Source: Paracoccaceae bacterium (GTDB lineage Bacteria; Pseudomonadota; Alphaproteobacteria; Rhodobacterales; Rhodobacteraceae). Taken from it: 42,767 bases of DNA. The notes under the pieces were generated by a model. That model ran no database searches, was not told where the DNA came from, and saw only the letters and a program-made list of their open reading frames with translations. Shown here in pieces: positions 15,720 to 23,928 of the stretch. Every line of letters starts with the position of its first letter. Position 1 is the stretch's first letter. The position numbers and the translations under genes were made by a program. The DNA is taken from NCBI GenBank assembly GCA_006226775.1, contig SBGD01000070.1, positions 1 through 42,767 on the forward strand, read 5' to 3'.

Positions 15720-17162
15720 ATGACGAAACGAACCGCCTGGACCGTGCTGGCCCTGGCTGCATTGGCCCCCGCCGCCGCACAGGCGCAATCGGGTGATGCC
15801 ATGTGCGACGGGATGGGCCAGTTGGGCGTCGTCTCGGTCAGTGCCGAGGGCGACTATGACAAGGAATACGAACCCGCGCGGGTGATCGACCATACCTTCT
15901 TTCCGGATTCGCGCTGGTCGGCCAAGGGCATCGGGCGCGAGATCGTGCTCGACCTGGGCGCGCCGCAGCTTGTGAAGGAGCTGGGCATCGCCTTCTACAA
16001 GGGCCACGAGCGCAAGAGCATCTTCGAGATCTCGGCCTCGCGCGACGGCGAGACCTTTCAGGGCCTGCTCGGGCGCACCGAAAGCGCCGGCAAGACCACG
16101 GTGATCCAGCGGTTTGACGTCGAGGACATGGAAGCGCGCTACATCAAGGTCACCGCGCTTGGCAACGAGGCCAGCGAGTGGAACTCGATCCTCGAGATCC
16201 AGCCCTATGGCTGCGGCGAGGGCATGATCGACCCCACCGGCGACGGATCGGATTCGGGCGAATATTCCAACAAGGGGCTTTACGGGCTCTTTACCGATGT
16301 GCCACCGTCCGAGAACTTCGACCTCACCGGCTGGAAGATCACCGTGCCTTACGACAAGAACGGCGACGGCAAGGTCGACGAGATCGAGGAAATCGCTCTG
16401 AACCAAGGCTGGCAGGACCCGGAGGTTTTCTACACCGATCCGGTCACCGGCGGCATGGTGTTCCGCACCATTCCTGACGGGGTCACCACCTCCGGATCAA
16501 GCTATGCGCGGTCGGAACTGCGCCAGATGATGCGCGCCGGGGATACTTCGATCTCGACCCGCAACGACGATGGCACACCAACGAAAAACAACTGGGTCTT
16601 CTCTTCGGCTCCGAAGGAAGCGCAGGACATGGCCGGCGGTGTCGACGGCATCCTGCGCGCCACCCTGGCGGTGAACCAGGTGACGCGCTCGGGCGAACAG
16701 GGCAAGGCGGGCCGGGTCATCATCGGCCAGATCCACGCCAAGGACGACGAGCCGATCCGGCTCTATTACCGCAAGCTGCCGCACCACAAGTTCGGGTCGA
16801 TCTACTACGCCCATGAAGCCGTGGGCCAGGACGACATCTGGTTCGAGATGATCGGCTCGCGCAAGGACAGCGCCGAGAATCCCGAGGACGGCATCGCGCT
16901 GGACGAGATCTTCAGCTACGAGATCAAGGTCTCGGACAAGGAAATCGACGGCACCATCCACCCGATGCTCGACGTCAGGATCATCCGCGACGATGGCACC
17001 GAAGTGGTGGCGCCCCCCTATGACATGATCGACAGCGGCTATAACGTCGCCGACGATTTCATGTACTTCAAGGCCGGGGCCTATTCGCAGAACAACATCA
17101 CCCTTCCCGGTTGGCGCGACGCGGATCAGGTGACCTTCTACAAGCTCGAAACCGAGCACTAG
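15720..17162 (+). CDS. Secreted PL7 alginate lyase with N-terminal discoidin-type carbohydrate-binding domain
   Basis: The enzyme cleaves alginate by beta-elimination outside the cytoplasm. The 480-residue precursor has a signal peptide (MTKRTAWTVLALAALAPAAA, cut probably after AQA at 22). A discoidin/F5-8-type domain follows at about 40-165 (ARVIDHTFFPDSRWSA ... ILEIQPYG). The catalytic PL7 jelly roll spans about 195-480. All three PL7 hallmark strands are present: RSELR (264-268), QIH (337-339) and YFKAGAYSQ (449-457). DKNGDGKVDEIE (212-223) resembles an EF-hand calcium loop inserted near the start of the catalytic domain. QIH is linked in the family to poly-G acceptance. It is the last gene of the + arm, with a 70-base gap after the dehydratase. 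Confidence 0.95.
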   Translation: MTKRTAWTVLALAALAPAAAQAQSGDAMCDGMGQLGVVSVSAEGDYDKEYEPARVIDHTFFPDSRWSAKGIGREIVLDLGAPQLVKELGIAFYKGHERKSIFEISASRDGETFQGLLGRTESAGKTTVIQRFDVEDMEARYIKVTALGNEASEWNSILEIQPYGCGEGMIDPTGDGSDSGEYSNKGLYGLFTDVPPSENFDLTGWKITVPYDKNGDGKVDEIEEIALNQGWQDPEVFYTDPVTGGMVFRTIPDGVTTSGSSYARSELRQMMRAGDTSISTRNDDGTPTKNNWVFSSAPKEAQDMAGGVDGILRATLAVNQVTRSGEQGKAGRVIIGQIHAKDDEPIRLYYRKLPHHKFGSIYYAHEAVGQDDIWFEMIGSRKDSAENPEDGIALDEIFSYEIKVSDKEIDGTIHPMLDVRIIRDDGTEVVAPPYDMIDSGYNVADDFMYFKAGAYSQNNITLPGWRDADQVTFYKLETEH

Positions 17163-17171
17163 ATGGCCGGG

Positions 17172-17210
17172 AGCCGGTCAGGAGCCCATGTTGGCCTGCC
17201 CTGACCGGCT
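17172..17210. terminator. Hairpin between the convergent PL7 and hydroxyacid dehydrogenase genes
   Basis: AGCCGGTCAG (17172-17181) pairs with CTGACCGGCT (17201-17210), giving a perfect 10-bp stem with a 19-base loop, 9 bases past the PL7 stop. There is no T-tract. It probably acts as a transcript end for the + arm. The rest of 17211-17347 shows no gene or motif I can support. Confidence 0.55.
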
Positions 17211-17347
17211 CATCCGCATCGGCACTCGCTTGAAGGGGTGTCCGGCCTGATCGCGACCGCCACCGAGCACTGCCGGGCGATGGATCGACCCGCTGGCGGT
17301 TGGCACGCTTTCCGCGACGCGGTGGAGCCGGCAGTCGGGCGGCAGAC

Positions 17348-18541
17348 TCAGCCCGCGAACGCCAGCGGGCGAAAGCCGCCGAGGTCGAGCACCTCCGGCC
17401 CCAAGGCCTCCAGCGAGACCAGCCCGAGCATCCCCAGATCGGCGCGCAACTGCACCTTCAGCAGGTCGATCGCATGGGCGACCCCGGCCTGCCCGGCGAT
17501 GCTGGCCGCGTAGTTCATCGGGCGGCCGACGAAGGCGAAGCTGGCGCCAAGCGCCATGGCCTTGAGGATATCGGTGCCGCGTAGCACCCCTCCGTCGAGC
17601 ATGACGGCCATGTCGCCCGCCCGCTCCACTGCCGCCGACAGCGCGCGCAGCGGCGCAACCGCGCCGTCAAGCTGCCGCCCGCCATGGTTGGACAGGATCA
17701 CGCCTTGCGCCCCGAGCGCCCGGGCGCGCGCCACGTCATCGGGGTGCAGGATGCCTTTCAGCACCAGCCGCCCCTGCCACTTGCGCCGTACCTCGGCCAG
17801 CAACTCCCAGTTCAGGAACTCGCGCCCGGAGAAATCCCGCACCGCCTGGCGCGACAGAAGCGGCGCGCCGCGCCCGGCGGTGGCGTTCTCGAAATGCGGC
17901 GCGCCGTGCTGGACGAAGGTCCGCACGAAGGTGCCAAGCGCCCAGCGAGGATGGGTGGCGCCCTGCCAGAACAGCCGCAGATCGGGCCGGATCGGCGTCC
18001 GGTAGCCCGAGCGCAGGTTGTTCTCGCGGCTGGGCACCACGGCACTGTCGAGGGTGACGACAAGCGTGTCGATGCCGCTCGCCGCCACCCGGTCGAGCAG
18101 CGCCATGATGTCCGCCGGATGCTGCGGCAGATAGGCCTGGTACCAGACGTCGGGGTTCTCGGCGACGATCTCTTCCAGGGGGATCAGCGAGGCGGCGCTG
18201 ACCACCATCGGGATCCCCGCCTCGCGCGCCGCCCGCGCCATCACCAGATCGCCGCGATAGGCGGTCAGCGCCGAGGCCCCCATCGGTGCGATGCCGAAGG
18301 GCAGATCGTAGTCCAGCCCCATCACCCGGCAGGTCAGGCGGCGCTGCGACACGTCCCGGCCGACCCGCGGCAGGAAGCCGATCTCGCCGAACCCCGCCCG
18401 GTTATCACGCACCGAGGCATTGGTCTCTGCCGCCCCCGCCACGTAGCCGAAGATCGGCGACGGCAGGCGGCGGCGGGCCAGCGGCTCGAAATCCTCCAGC
18501 GCATAGACCCTGCGCAGCGCGCGCGGCGGTTTTCCCTTCAC
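17348..18541 (-). CDS. FMN-dependent alpha-hydroxyacid dehydrogenase
   Basis: This 397-residue member of the glycolate oxidase/L-lactate dehydrogenase/mandelate dehydrogenase family oxidises an L-2-hydroxy acid to a 2-keto acid with FMN. The start is GTG 18541, with GGGGGAG nine bases upstream. Active-site features are Tyr33 (FGYVAGAAET), YQAY (134-137), Lys262 (LVLKGI), His286 and Arg289 (SNHGGRQLDG) and the FMN phosphate loop DGGVLRGTDILKA (316-328). It is the last gene of the - arm of the alginate locus, 23 bases after the SMP-30 gene. Its substrate there is unknown. It is not part of the textbook alginate path. Confidence 0.9.
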   Translation of the reverse strand: MKGKPPRALRRVYALEDFEPLARRRLPSPIFGYVAGAAETNASVRDNRAGFGEIGFLPRVGRDVSQRRLTCRVMGLDYDLPFGIAPMGASALTAYRGDLVMARAAREAGIPMVVSAASLIPLEEIVAENPDVWYQAYLPQHPADIMALLDRVAASGIDTLVVTLDSAVVPSRENNLRSGYRTPIRPDLRLFWQGATHPRWALGTFVRTFVQHGAPHFENATAGRGAPLLSRQAVRDFSGREFLNWELLAEVRRKWQGRLVLKGILHPDDVARARALGAQGVILSNHGGRQLDGAVAPLRALSAAVERAGDMAVMLDGGVLRGTDILKAMALGASFAFVGRPMNYAASIAGQAGVAHAIDLLKVQLRADLGMLGLVSLEALGPEVLDLGGFRPLAFAG

Positions 18542-18564
18542 AGGCCCATGCTCCCCCGTGTCCC

Positions 18565-19443
18565 CTAGCCGGCAAACCGGGTTTGCGGAATGCCCTTGAT
18601 GCCCAGCCCGGTGATGGCAAAGAGACTGCCGGCCTCGGGCTGTTTTTCCGGATCGGTCAGCCCGATCTTCAGCGAGGTGAAGAACAGGATGTCCAGGTCC
18701 TTGCCACCGAACATCGGCTTGGTGGGCCGTTCCACCGGCAGATCGATGGTCTGGATCACCTCGCCCTCGGGCGAGATCCGGTAAAGGTGCCAGCCGTCGA
18801 TCCCGGCCTGCCAATAGCAGCCCTCGGCATCCACCGTGCCGCCATCGGGCCGGCCGGCCACGGCGCGGGTGTCGAATAACACCTGCCGCGGGCCGGGCGT
18901 GCCGGTTTCGGTGTCGTAATCGCAGGCCCAGATCGTGCGCACCTTGGGGTTGCTGTCCGAGACATACATGCGCTTGCCATCGGGCGAGAAGGACAGGCCA
19001 TTGGTGGTAAAGAACCCGTCCTGCCAGGCGGTCACGCTCAGATCGGGGTCGAGCCGGTAGAAGGTGCCGCGCGCCTCGGGCTCGCCGCCGTCCTTCATGG
19101 TGCCGGCCCAGAACCGCCCTTGCGCGTCGGTGCCGCCATCGTTGAAGCGGTTCTCGGGCAGATGCGCCTCGGGGTCGGCAATCGCCTCGCGCGCGCCGGT
19201 CTCGGGATCGAAGAACCAGAAGCCGGACTGCGCCGCGACGACCAGCCCGCCCTTGTCGCGCCGCGCGATGCAGCCGACCGGCTCGCCGAAATCGAAGCTC
19301 TCGTTATTGCCGCTCTCGGGGTCGTAGCGGTGGATCAGCCCGCCCTTGATATCGACCCACCAGAGCCTTTGGTCCGCGATATCCCAGACCGCCCCCTCGC
19401 CCAGTTGAGAGCGCGTCGGTGCTACGCAAGTGATCTCGATCAT
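18565..19443 (-). CDS. SMP-30/gluconolactonase-family sugar lactone hydrolase
   Basis: This 292-residue six-bladed beta-propeller hydrolyses aldonolactones and starts at ATG 19443 (MIEITCVAPT) behind GGAGA. Family landmarks are LGEGAVWD with the metal-binding Glu, RFNDGGTDAQGRFWAGTM with the metal Asn, TTNGLSFSPDGKRMYVSDS with the Asn/Asp metal ligands, and RPDGGTVDAEGCYW. It appears intact. It lies 80 bases after the broken KDG kinase and before the hydroxyacid dehydrogenase. A lactonase next to an oxidoreductase suggests that some sugar acid is oxidised via a lactone, but which one is unknown. Confidence 0.9.
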   Translation of the reverse strand: MIEITCVAPTRSQLGEGAVWDIADQRLWWVDIKGGLIHRYDPESGNNESFDFGEPVGCIARRDKGGLVVAAQSGFWFFDPETGAREAIADPEAHLPENRFNDGGTDAQGRFWAGTMKDGGEPEARGTFYRLDPDLSVTAWQDGFFTTNGLSFSPDGKRMYVSDSNPKVRTIWACDYDTETGTPGPRQVLFDTRAVAGRPDGGTVDAEGCYWQAGIDGWHLYRISPEGEVIQTIDLPVERPTKPMFGGKDLDILFFTSLKIGLTDPEKQPEAGSLFAITGLGIKGIPQTRFAG

Positions 19444-19523
19444 TCCGGTCTCCCCGATGAATGCGGGGCGCTGGCGGGTCTCCCCGGCCCTCTGCCCCAA
19501 GGTAAGTGTCCCCGCTGCATCCC

Positions 19524-20267
19524 CTATTTTGCCGCCCGCGACAAGGCATCCAGCGGCGTGCGGTCGATCGGCACCAGCGCGCCCTTGCCGCCGATCACCT
19601 GCCCCGCCAGCGCCGCCGCGACGCGGATGCGGTCGGGCAAGGGCAGGTCGAGGCCCTCGGTGGCAAGGTAGCCCGCATTGAAACTGTCGCCTGCCGAGGT
19701 GGTGTCGACCACCCGTGCGATCGGGGCAAGGCCGACCTCGCCCCGCGCGCCGTCATGGGCGTAATGCACCGGATCGGCGCCGTTCTTGACGATCACGCTA
19801 CTCGCCCCGGCAGCCAGATAGCGCGCGGCGGTGCCTGCCGGATCGGCGTCGTCGAAATGGGTGGCCTCGTCCTCGAAGGAGGGCAGCACGAGGTCGCTGA
19901 CCTCGGCGCCGGCCATGATGGCGGCGGTCATCTGGCCCGCCGATTGCCACAGCCGGGGCCGCAGGTTGGGGTCGAAGGCGATGGTCCTGCCCCTGGCCCG
20001 TGCCGCCTTCAGCGCGTCGATGAAACGGCCCCGCGCCGCCTCGTCAAGGATCGCCAGGGTGATGCCGGAGAAATAGATCAGGTCGGCGCTCTCCATCGCC
20101 GCCGCCATGGCCACCTCGTCATCCGCCAGCAGCCGCGCGGCAGAGGTGTCGCGCCAGTAGGAAAAGCTGCGCTCGCCATTGTTGAGCGAAATCAGGTACA
20201 TGCCGACGCTGCGCCCGGGGCTGCGGGTGATCCGGGCGGTGCCGATCCGGAGCCCGCGCGGGGCGCG
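19524..20267 (-). pseudogene. kdgK: 2-keto-3-deoxygluconate kinase, 5'-truncated (N-terminal ~75 residues missing)
   Basis: The PfkB-family sequence would phosphorylate KDG to KDPG. The preserved part reads GMYLISLNNGERSFSYW ... AFDPNLRPRLW ... VVDTTSAGDSFNAGYLA (the anion hole and catalytic Asp) and ends normally. Homology continues upstream of the first ATG (20201) as GLRIGTARITRSPGRSVG, back to about 20267, where it meets the dehR stop. An in-frame TGA then closes the frame. There is no usable start upstream, and about 75 residues including the N-terminal substrate-binding segment are absent. Translation from ATG 20201 would give only 225 residues against about 300. The C-terminal part shows no frameshift, so the loss may be recent or an assembly error. 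Confidence 0.8.
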
Positions 20268-20268
20268 A

Positions 20269-21153
20269 TCAGGCCCGGTCGAGCTTCAGGAAATAGTCGA
20301 AGATCTCCGGCACGTTGCCTTCGCCCAACCCGACGTCGACCGCGGCTTGCAGGTTGTTCGAGGTGCCCTCGGCAATCTCGGCCCGCGTGCCCAGGTCTTC
20401 GGCCATCTTGAGGAAATAGCCCAGGTCCTTGTTGGCATTGTTGATCGAAAAGCCCAGGTCGCTGACGCCATCGACGGCGTAGTTCTTGCAGAACCCCATG
20501 AAGGGCGAATTCGACGGGCCCGCCGACATGATGTCGTAAAGCTGCGCCCGGTCGACACCGGCGCGGTCGGCGACGGCAAAGGCCTGGCTCATGGTGCAGA
20601 CCGTGGTCATGCCCATGAAGTTGTTGATCAGCTTGGTGGTGTGGCCCGCGCCAAGCGCGCCGAGGTAGAAGATGTTCTCGCCCTGGTCGTCGAGCACCGG
20701 CTTGACCTTGTCAAAGGTCGCCTTGTCGCCGCCGACCATGATGTTCAGAAGCCCGTCCTTGGCATGTGCCGGCGTGCGGCCCAGCGGCGCGTCGAGCATG
20801 CCGACGCCCTTCCTGGCCAGATCCGCGCCGATCTTGCGGGTCGAGGCGGGGATCGAGGTGCCGAAATCGATCAGCACCTTGCCCTCGCCAAGGCCCGCCA
20901 GCAGGCCGTCATCGGCATAGACGATGCCTTCGACCACGTCGGACTTGGTGAGGCAGAGCATCACGATGTCGCTGGCCTCGGCCAACTCCCTGGCCGAGGC
21001 GGCCTCGCGCGCGTTGCCGCGTTCGATGACCGCCTTCACCGCATCCTTGTTGAGGTCCATGACGACCAGTTCGTAACCCTTCTTCTGAAGGTTTTCGACC
21101 ATGTTGCCGCCCATGAGGCCGAGGCCGATGAAGCCGATGACAGGTTTGGACAT
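20269..21153 (-). CDS. 3-hydroxyisobutyrate dehydrogenase-family reductase, probable DEH reductase
   Basis: This 294-residue beta-hydroxyacid dehydrogenase has a Rossmann loop (IGFIGLGLMGGNM), an Asp at the end of the second strand (VVMDLN) suggesting NAD(H) preference, the substrate-binding DAPLGRTPAHA segment, and the catalytic Lys in GHTTKLINNFMG. The start is ATG 21153, preceded by GGGAG. A GTG three codons earlier is less likely. In alginate degraders a member of this family reduces 4-deoxy-L-erythro-5-hexoseulose uronate (DEH) to KDG. The neighbours KdgF (upstream) and KDG kinase (downstream) put it at that step. Tartronate semialdehyde reductase is the main alternative. Confidence 0.85.
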   Translation of the reverse strand: MSKPVIGFIGLGLMGGNMVENLQKKGYELVVMDLNKDAVKAVIERGNAREAASARELAEASDIVMLCLTKSDVVEGIVYADDGLLAGLGEGKVLIDFGTSIPASTRKIGADLARKGVGMLDAPLGRTPAHAKDGLLNIMVGGDKATFDKVKPVLDDQGENIFYLGALGAGHTTKLINNFMGMTTVCTMSQAFAVADRAGVDRAQLYDIMSAGPSNSPFMGFCKNYAVDGVSDLGFSINNANKDLGYFLKMAEDLGTRAEIAEGTSNNLQAAVDVGLGEGNVPEIFDYFLKLDRA

Positions 21154-21206
21154 GCCGTGCACTCCCTTTAGGTGTTCTTGTTCAGGTGTTCTTGTGGGTT
21201 GTCGTT

Positions 21207-21539
21207 TCAGAGGAAATCTTCGCGATGAGGCGTGAAGATATCCAGCAGCGTACCTGCCTCGAGACAGGTCGCGCCGTGTTCGATATTGGGCTCTTTGTAG
21301 AGCGAATCCCCCGGGCCGACGATGTAGGTGTCGTCGCCCACGGTGAACTCGAACCGGCCCGAGATCACATAGGTGATTTGTTCATGCGGGTGGTGGTGAC
21401 GCGCGGCCACGGTGCCTGTGTCGAAGTGCACTTCGACCACCATGGCATTGTCGTTGTAGGCGCCGACCTTGCGGGTCAGCCCGCCCCCGGCGTCGAAAAG
21501 CCTGTTCTCGGAGGCGGGGAAGTAGTTCTTTACGGTCAT
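21207..21539 (-). CDS. kdgF: KdgF-type cupin, unsaturated uronate linearisation
   Basis: KdgF opens the 4,5-unsaturated monouronate released by exolyases to the linear keto form. The 110-residue single cupin has metal ligands His48, His50, Gln54 and His88 (ARHHHPHEQITYV; NIEHGA) and the candidate active-site residues Asp100, Phe102 and Arg106 (LLDIFTPHRED), spaced as in characterised KdgF. Its place between the PL15 exolyase and the DEH reductase matches the reaction order. The following 45 bases contain a direct repeat of AGGTGTTCTTGT. Confidence 0.93.
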   Translation of the reverse strand: MTVKNYFPASENRLFDAGGGLTRKVGAYNDNAMVVEVHFDTGTVAARHHHPHEQITYVISGRFEFTVGDDTYIVGPGDSLYKEPNIEHGATCLEAGTLLDIFTPHREDFL

Positions 21540-21609
21540 TCTGTGTCTCCACGAATACTTGTGGGTCAGGCGCCGGCCCGTTGGGGCCGGTGCCGCGGGG
21601 CGCGTTGGG

Positions 21610-23928
21610 TCAGGTATTGGCCAGCTTCTTCATCACCACCTTGAACGTGTTCTCGTCCGCGTCGGTGAAGTAGAGGTCGGCGTCGTAGCCCTGGTCGTCC
21701 ATGAAGTTGAAGATCCGCTTGGGCTCATCGAGCTTGTAGGGCACCAGCAGCGTGGCGATCCGGTGGCGGGTGGCCGCCGGGTATTTCGCGTGCAGGCAGG
21801 TGCTTTCCGGCAGACCCTCGTATTCCGAAGGATCGACATCGGGGAACCCCGTTTCCTGGGTCAGCTCGGGCTTGCCCGCCTCGGACCAGACCACCTGGCC
21901 ATAGAATCCCGCGCGCTGGACGGTATTGCGGAACGACATCTTGCCCAGGTCATAAGGCTGGTTGGCGTGCAGCAGCCAGTCGATGGTGACCGGCTCGGAG
22001 GCATCCACCTTGTCGACGATCACGAAATAGCTGCCGCGCACGAAATAGACCTCGCGCTCGGCCAGCGTCACCTCGGGCGAAAGCGAGCGGTAGGCCGCGG
22101 TGGCATCGCCCTTGATGTAGTAGTGATCGTCATGCACCTCGGCGGCGAGGATGCGGCCGGTCGCGGCCATCGCCTTGGCCTTGTCCTTCTCGGCATATTG
22201 GCCCTTGCCATTGATCAGGATGGCGTTCTTGGACCAGGTCTGGCGCCGCCACAGCCGGTGCATGGTCGAGTTGAAGGCGACGTAATAGCCCGACTGGATC
22301 GCCAGGTCCTCGCCATAGGCCGACATGCAAAAGGCGTTCTGGTCGCCGTGGCTGTGGCTGATCGAGCCGAACTTGGACGACTTGAAGACGAACTGGATGT
22401 GCTTGTCCGGGTTGGCCATCTCGTGCTGGATGCCGACCCAGCCGATGCCGCGGAAGTGCTTCATGCCCGAGGGCGGATCGGTGGCCTCGACCAGCGGGAA
22501 ATCGGTCAGGTAGGTCAGCTCGTCGAAATTGGTGTCCCACCAGCCCCAGTTGTAGAAGGCGCCTTCCGTCCCCGGGTTCAGGCGCATCAGCTCCTCGTGA
22601 TACCACTGGTACGCGCCGTTGCCGGTGACGCCCGCGTATTGGCGCAGGTTGATGCCGGTCTTGATGCAGGGCAGATCGCCTTGCGTCGAGTCGTCGCCGA
22701 AGGTGGCGCGGCGGGTGTTGGGCGCCTTGCAGTAAAGCGGGAAGTCGCCGGTATTGCGGAAGAAGGGGCGCTGGTAGAGGTCGATGCCGGTGAAGCTCTT
22801 CAGCCGGTTTGCCGCCTCGATCAGATAGGCCATGCCCATCATCCAGTAGTTCGTGCCCTCGGCCCAGCCGCCATCGGCATCGCCCCAGGGCGAATAGACG
22901 GTGGCCAGGAACTCGATGCAGTAGTTCAGCCAGTCGCGCGCCTCGTCGCCCTCATCGTCGCCCAGAAGCGCGATGCAGGCCGGGATCAGCGTCAGCGAGA
23001 CCGAGCGGACGGCGTGGCTGTCATAGGGAAAGAGGTGGATCTTGGCGTTGATGATCGCGTGTTCGGCAATGTCGCGGGTGCGCTCGTGCAGCGAGGCGCG
23101 GACCGTCTTGCGCTCGTCGTCGGACAACTGGTCGTAAAGCCAGTCATAGCCCCAGGCCAGCGCATTGGTGGTCCGATACGCCCATTCGTCGGTATAGGCG
23201 CGGCTGGTGGTGCCCATCGGATCCCACGACGCCACTTCCAGGAGCCACTCCTTGGCGCGGTCGAGCATCGCCTGATCTTCGGTCACCTTCCCGCCGATGG
23301 CGAGGTGGCGGATGGCGTACATCGCCTCCTGCAGCTCGATATAGGTCTGGCGCCAGACCGGCGCGGTCCGCTGGTGGTTGGGATAGCCCGCGGGCTCGCG
23401 CATCACATCACGGTCCATCCAGGGCGTGACGGATTTCTCGTAGAAGTTCGACCACGAGCAATGGTCGGGATCGGCCTTCACGGCCGCGCGGAACTCGGCC
23501 AGCCGGTCCTGCGACAGCCAGAGGCGGGGGTGGCCGGTGGGCGCGTCCTTGAAACGGTCCTTGCGCGACGGCAGCGGGGTTTGCGGCAGGTCCTCGGTGA
23601 GGGTGAAGCTGCGGGTGCTGCTCCAGCCCGAGGCCGGTTTGCCGGCCTCGTCGCAGACGGCGTAGGACCAGTGCCAGGTGCTCGGGGCCAGCGCCACGTC
23701 GGGGGTGAAGAAATTCAGCGGGATATTGGCAAAGACCTTGGTGTCCTTGGCCGGAAAGGCGGGATCGGTCGAGATGCGCAGCACGTAGTGCGCCTCGTCC
23801 TCGATCACCGGCAGCCAGGTGAACCGCGGCGGGTTCTCGGTGACCTCGCTCGCGGCGTCGGGTGCATACTGGATGGTCAGGCGGCCGGTCTTGGGTTCAT
23901 CGAGCATGGGTGCGGGTGCGCCGGGCAT
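21610..23928 (-). CDS. PL15 exolytic oligoalginate lyase
   Basis: This 772-residue cytoplasmic-type lyase (no signal peptide) resembles Agrobacterium Atu3025 (776 aa) in length and layout: an N-terminal beta domain (about 15-112, ENPPRFTWLP), an (alpha/alpha) toroid (about 130-480) and a C-terminal heparinase II/III-type antiparallel sheet domain. Candidate catalytic residues are His305 (PYDSHAVRS) and Tyr361 (GGWAEGTNYW), corresponding in spacing to His311 and Tyr365 of Atu3025. GSISHSHGDQNAF (521-533) carries the conserved histidines near the active site. It would release unsaturated monouronate for KdgF. The start is ATG 23928, overlapping the end of the truncated permease frame. Confidence 0.93.
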   Translation of the reverse strand: MPGAPAPMLDEPKTGRLTIQYAPDAASEVTENPPRFTWLPVIEDEAHYVLRISTDPAFPAKDTKVFANIPLNFFTPDVALAPSTWHWSYAVCDEAGKPASGWSSTRSFTLTEDLPQTPLPSRKDRFKDAPTGHPRLWLSQDRLAEFRAAVKADPDHCSWSNFYEKSVTPWMDRDVMREPAGYPNHQRTAPVWRQTYIELQEAMYAIRHLAIGGKVTEDQAMLDRAKEWLLEVASWDPMGTTSRAYTDEWAYRTTNALAWGYDWLYDQLSDDERKTVRASLHERTRDIAEHAIINAKIHLFPYDSHAVRSVSLTLIPACIALLGDDEGDEARDWLNYCIEFLATVYSPWGDADGGWAEGTNYWMMGMAYLIEAANRLKSFTGIDLYQRPFFRNTGDFPLYCKAPNTRRATFGDDSTQGDLPCIKTGINLRQYAGVTGNGAYQWYHEELMRLNPGTEGAFYNWGWWDTNFDELTYLTDFPLVEATDPPSGMKHFRGIGWVGIQHEMANPDKHIQFVFKSSKFGSISHSHGDQNAFCMSAYGEDLAIQSGYYVAFNSTMHRLWRRQTWSKNAILINGKGQYAEKDKAKAMAATGRILAAEVHDDHYYIKGDATAAYRSLSPEVTLAEREVYFVRGSYFVIVDKVDASEPVTIDWLLHANQPYDLGKMSFRNTVQRAGFYGQVVWSEAGKPELTQETGFPDVDPSEYEGLPESTCLHAKYPAATRHRIATLLVPYKLDEPKRIFNFMDDQGYDADLYFTDADENTFKVVMKKLANT

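Noticed and set aside
17238-17513. 91-residue frame on + after PL7
   Set aside because: It overlaps the 3' end of the hydroxyacid dehydrogenase antisense and has no ribosome site.
21171-21196. Direct repeat AGGTGTTCTTGT between kdgF and dehR considered as a regulatory site
   Set aside because: Two tandem copies in an operon gap are more simply a small duplication. They have no symmetry or second occurrence.
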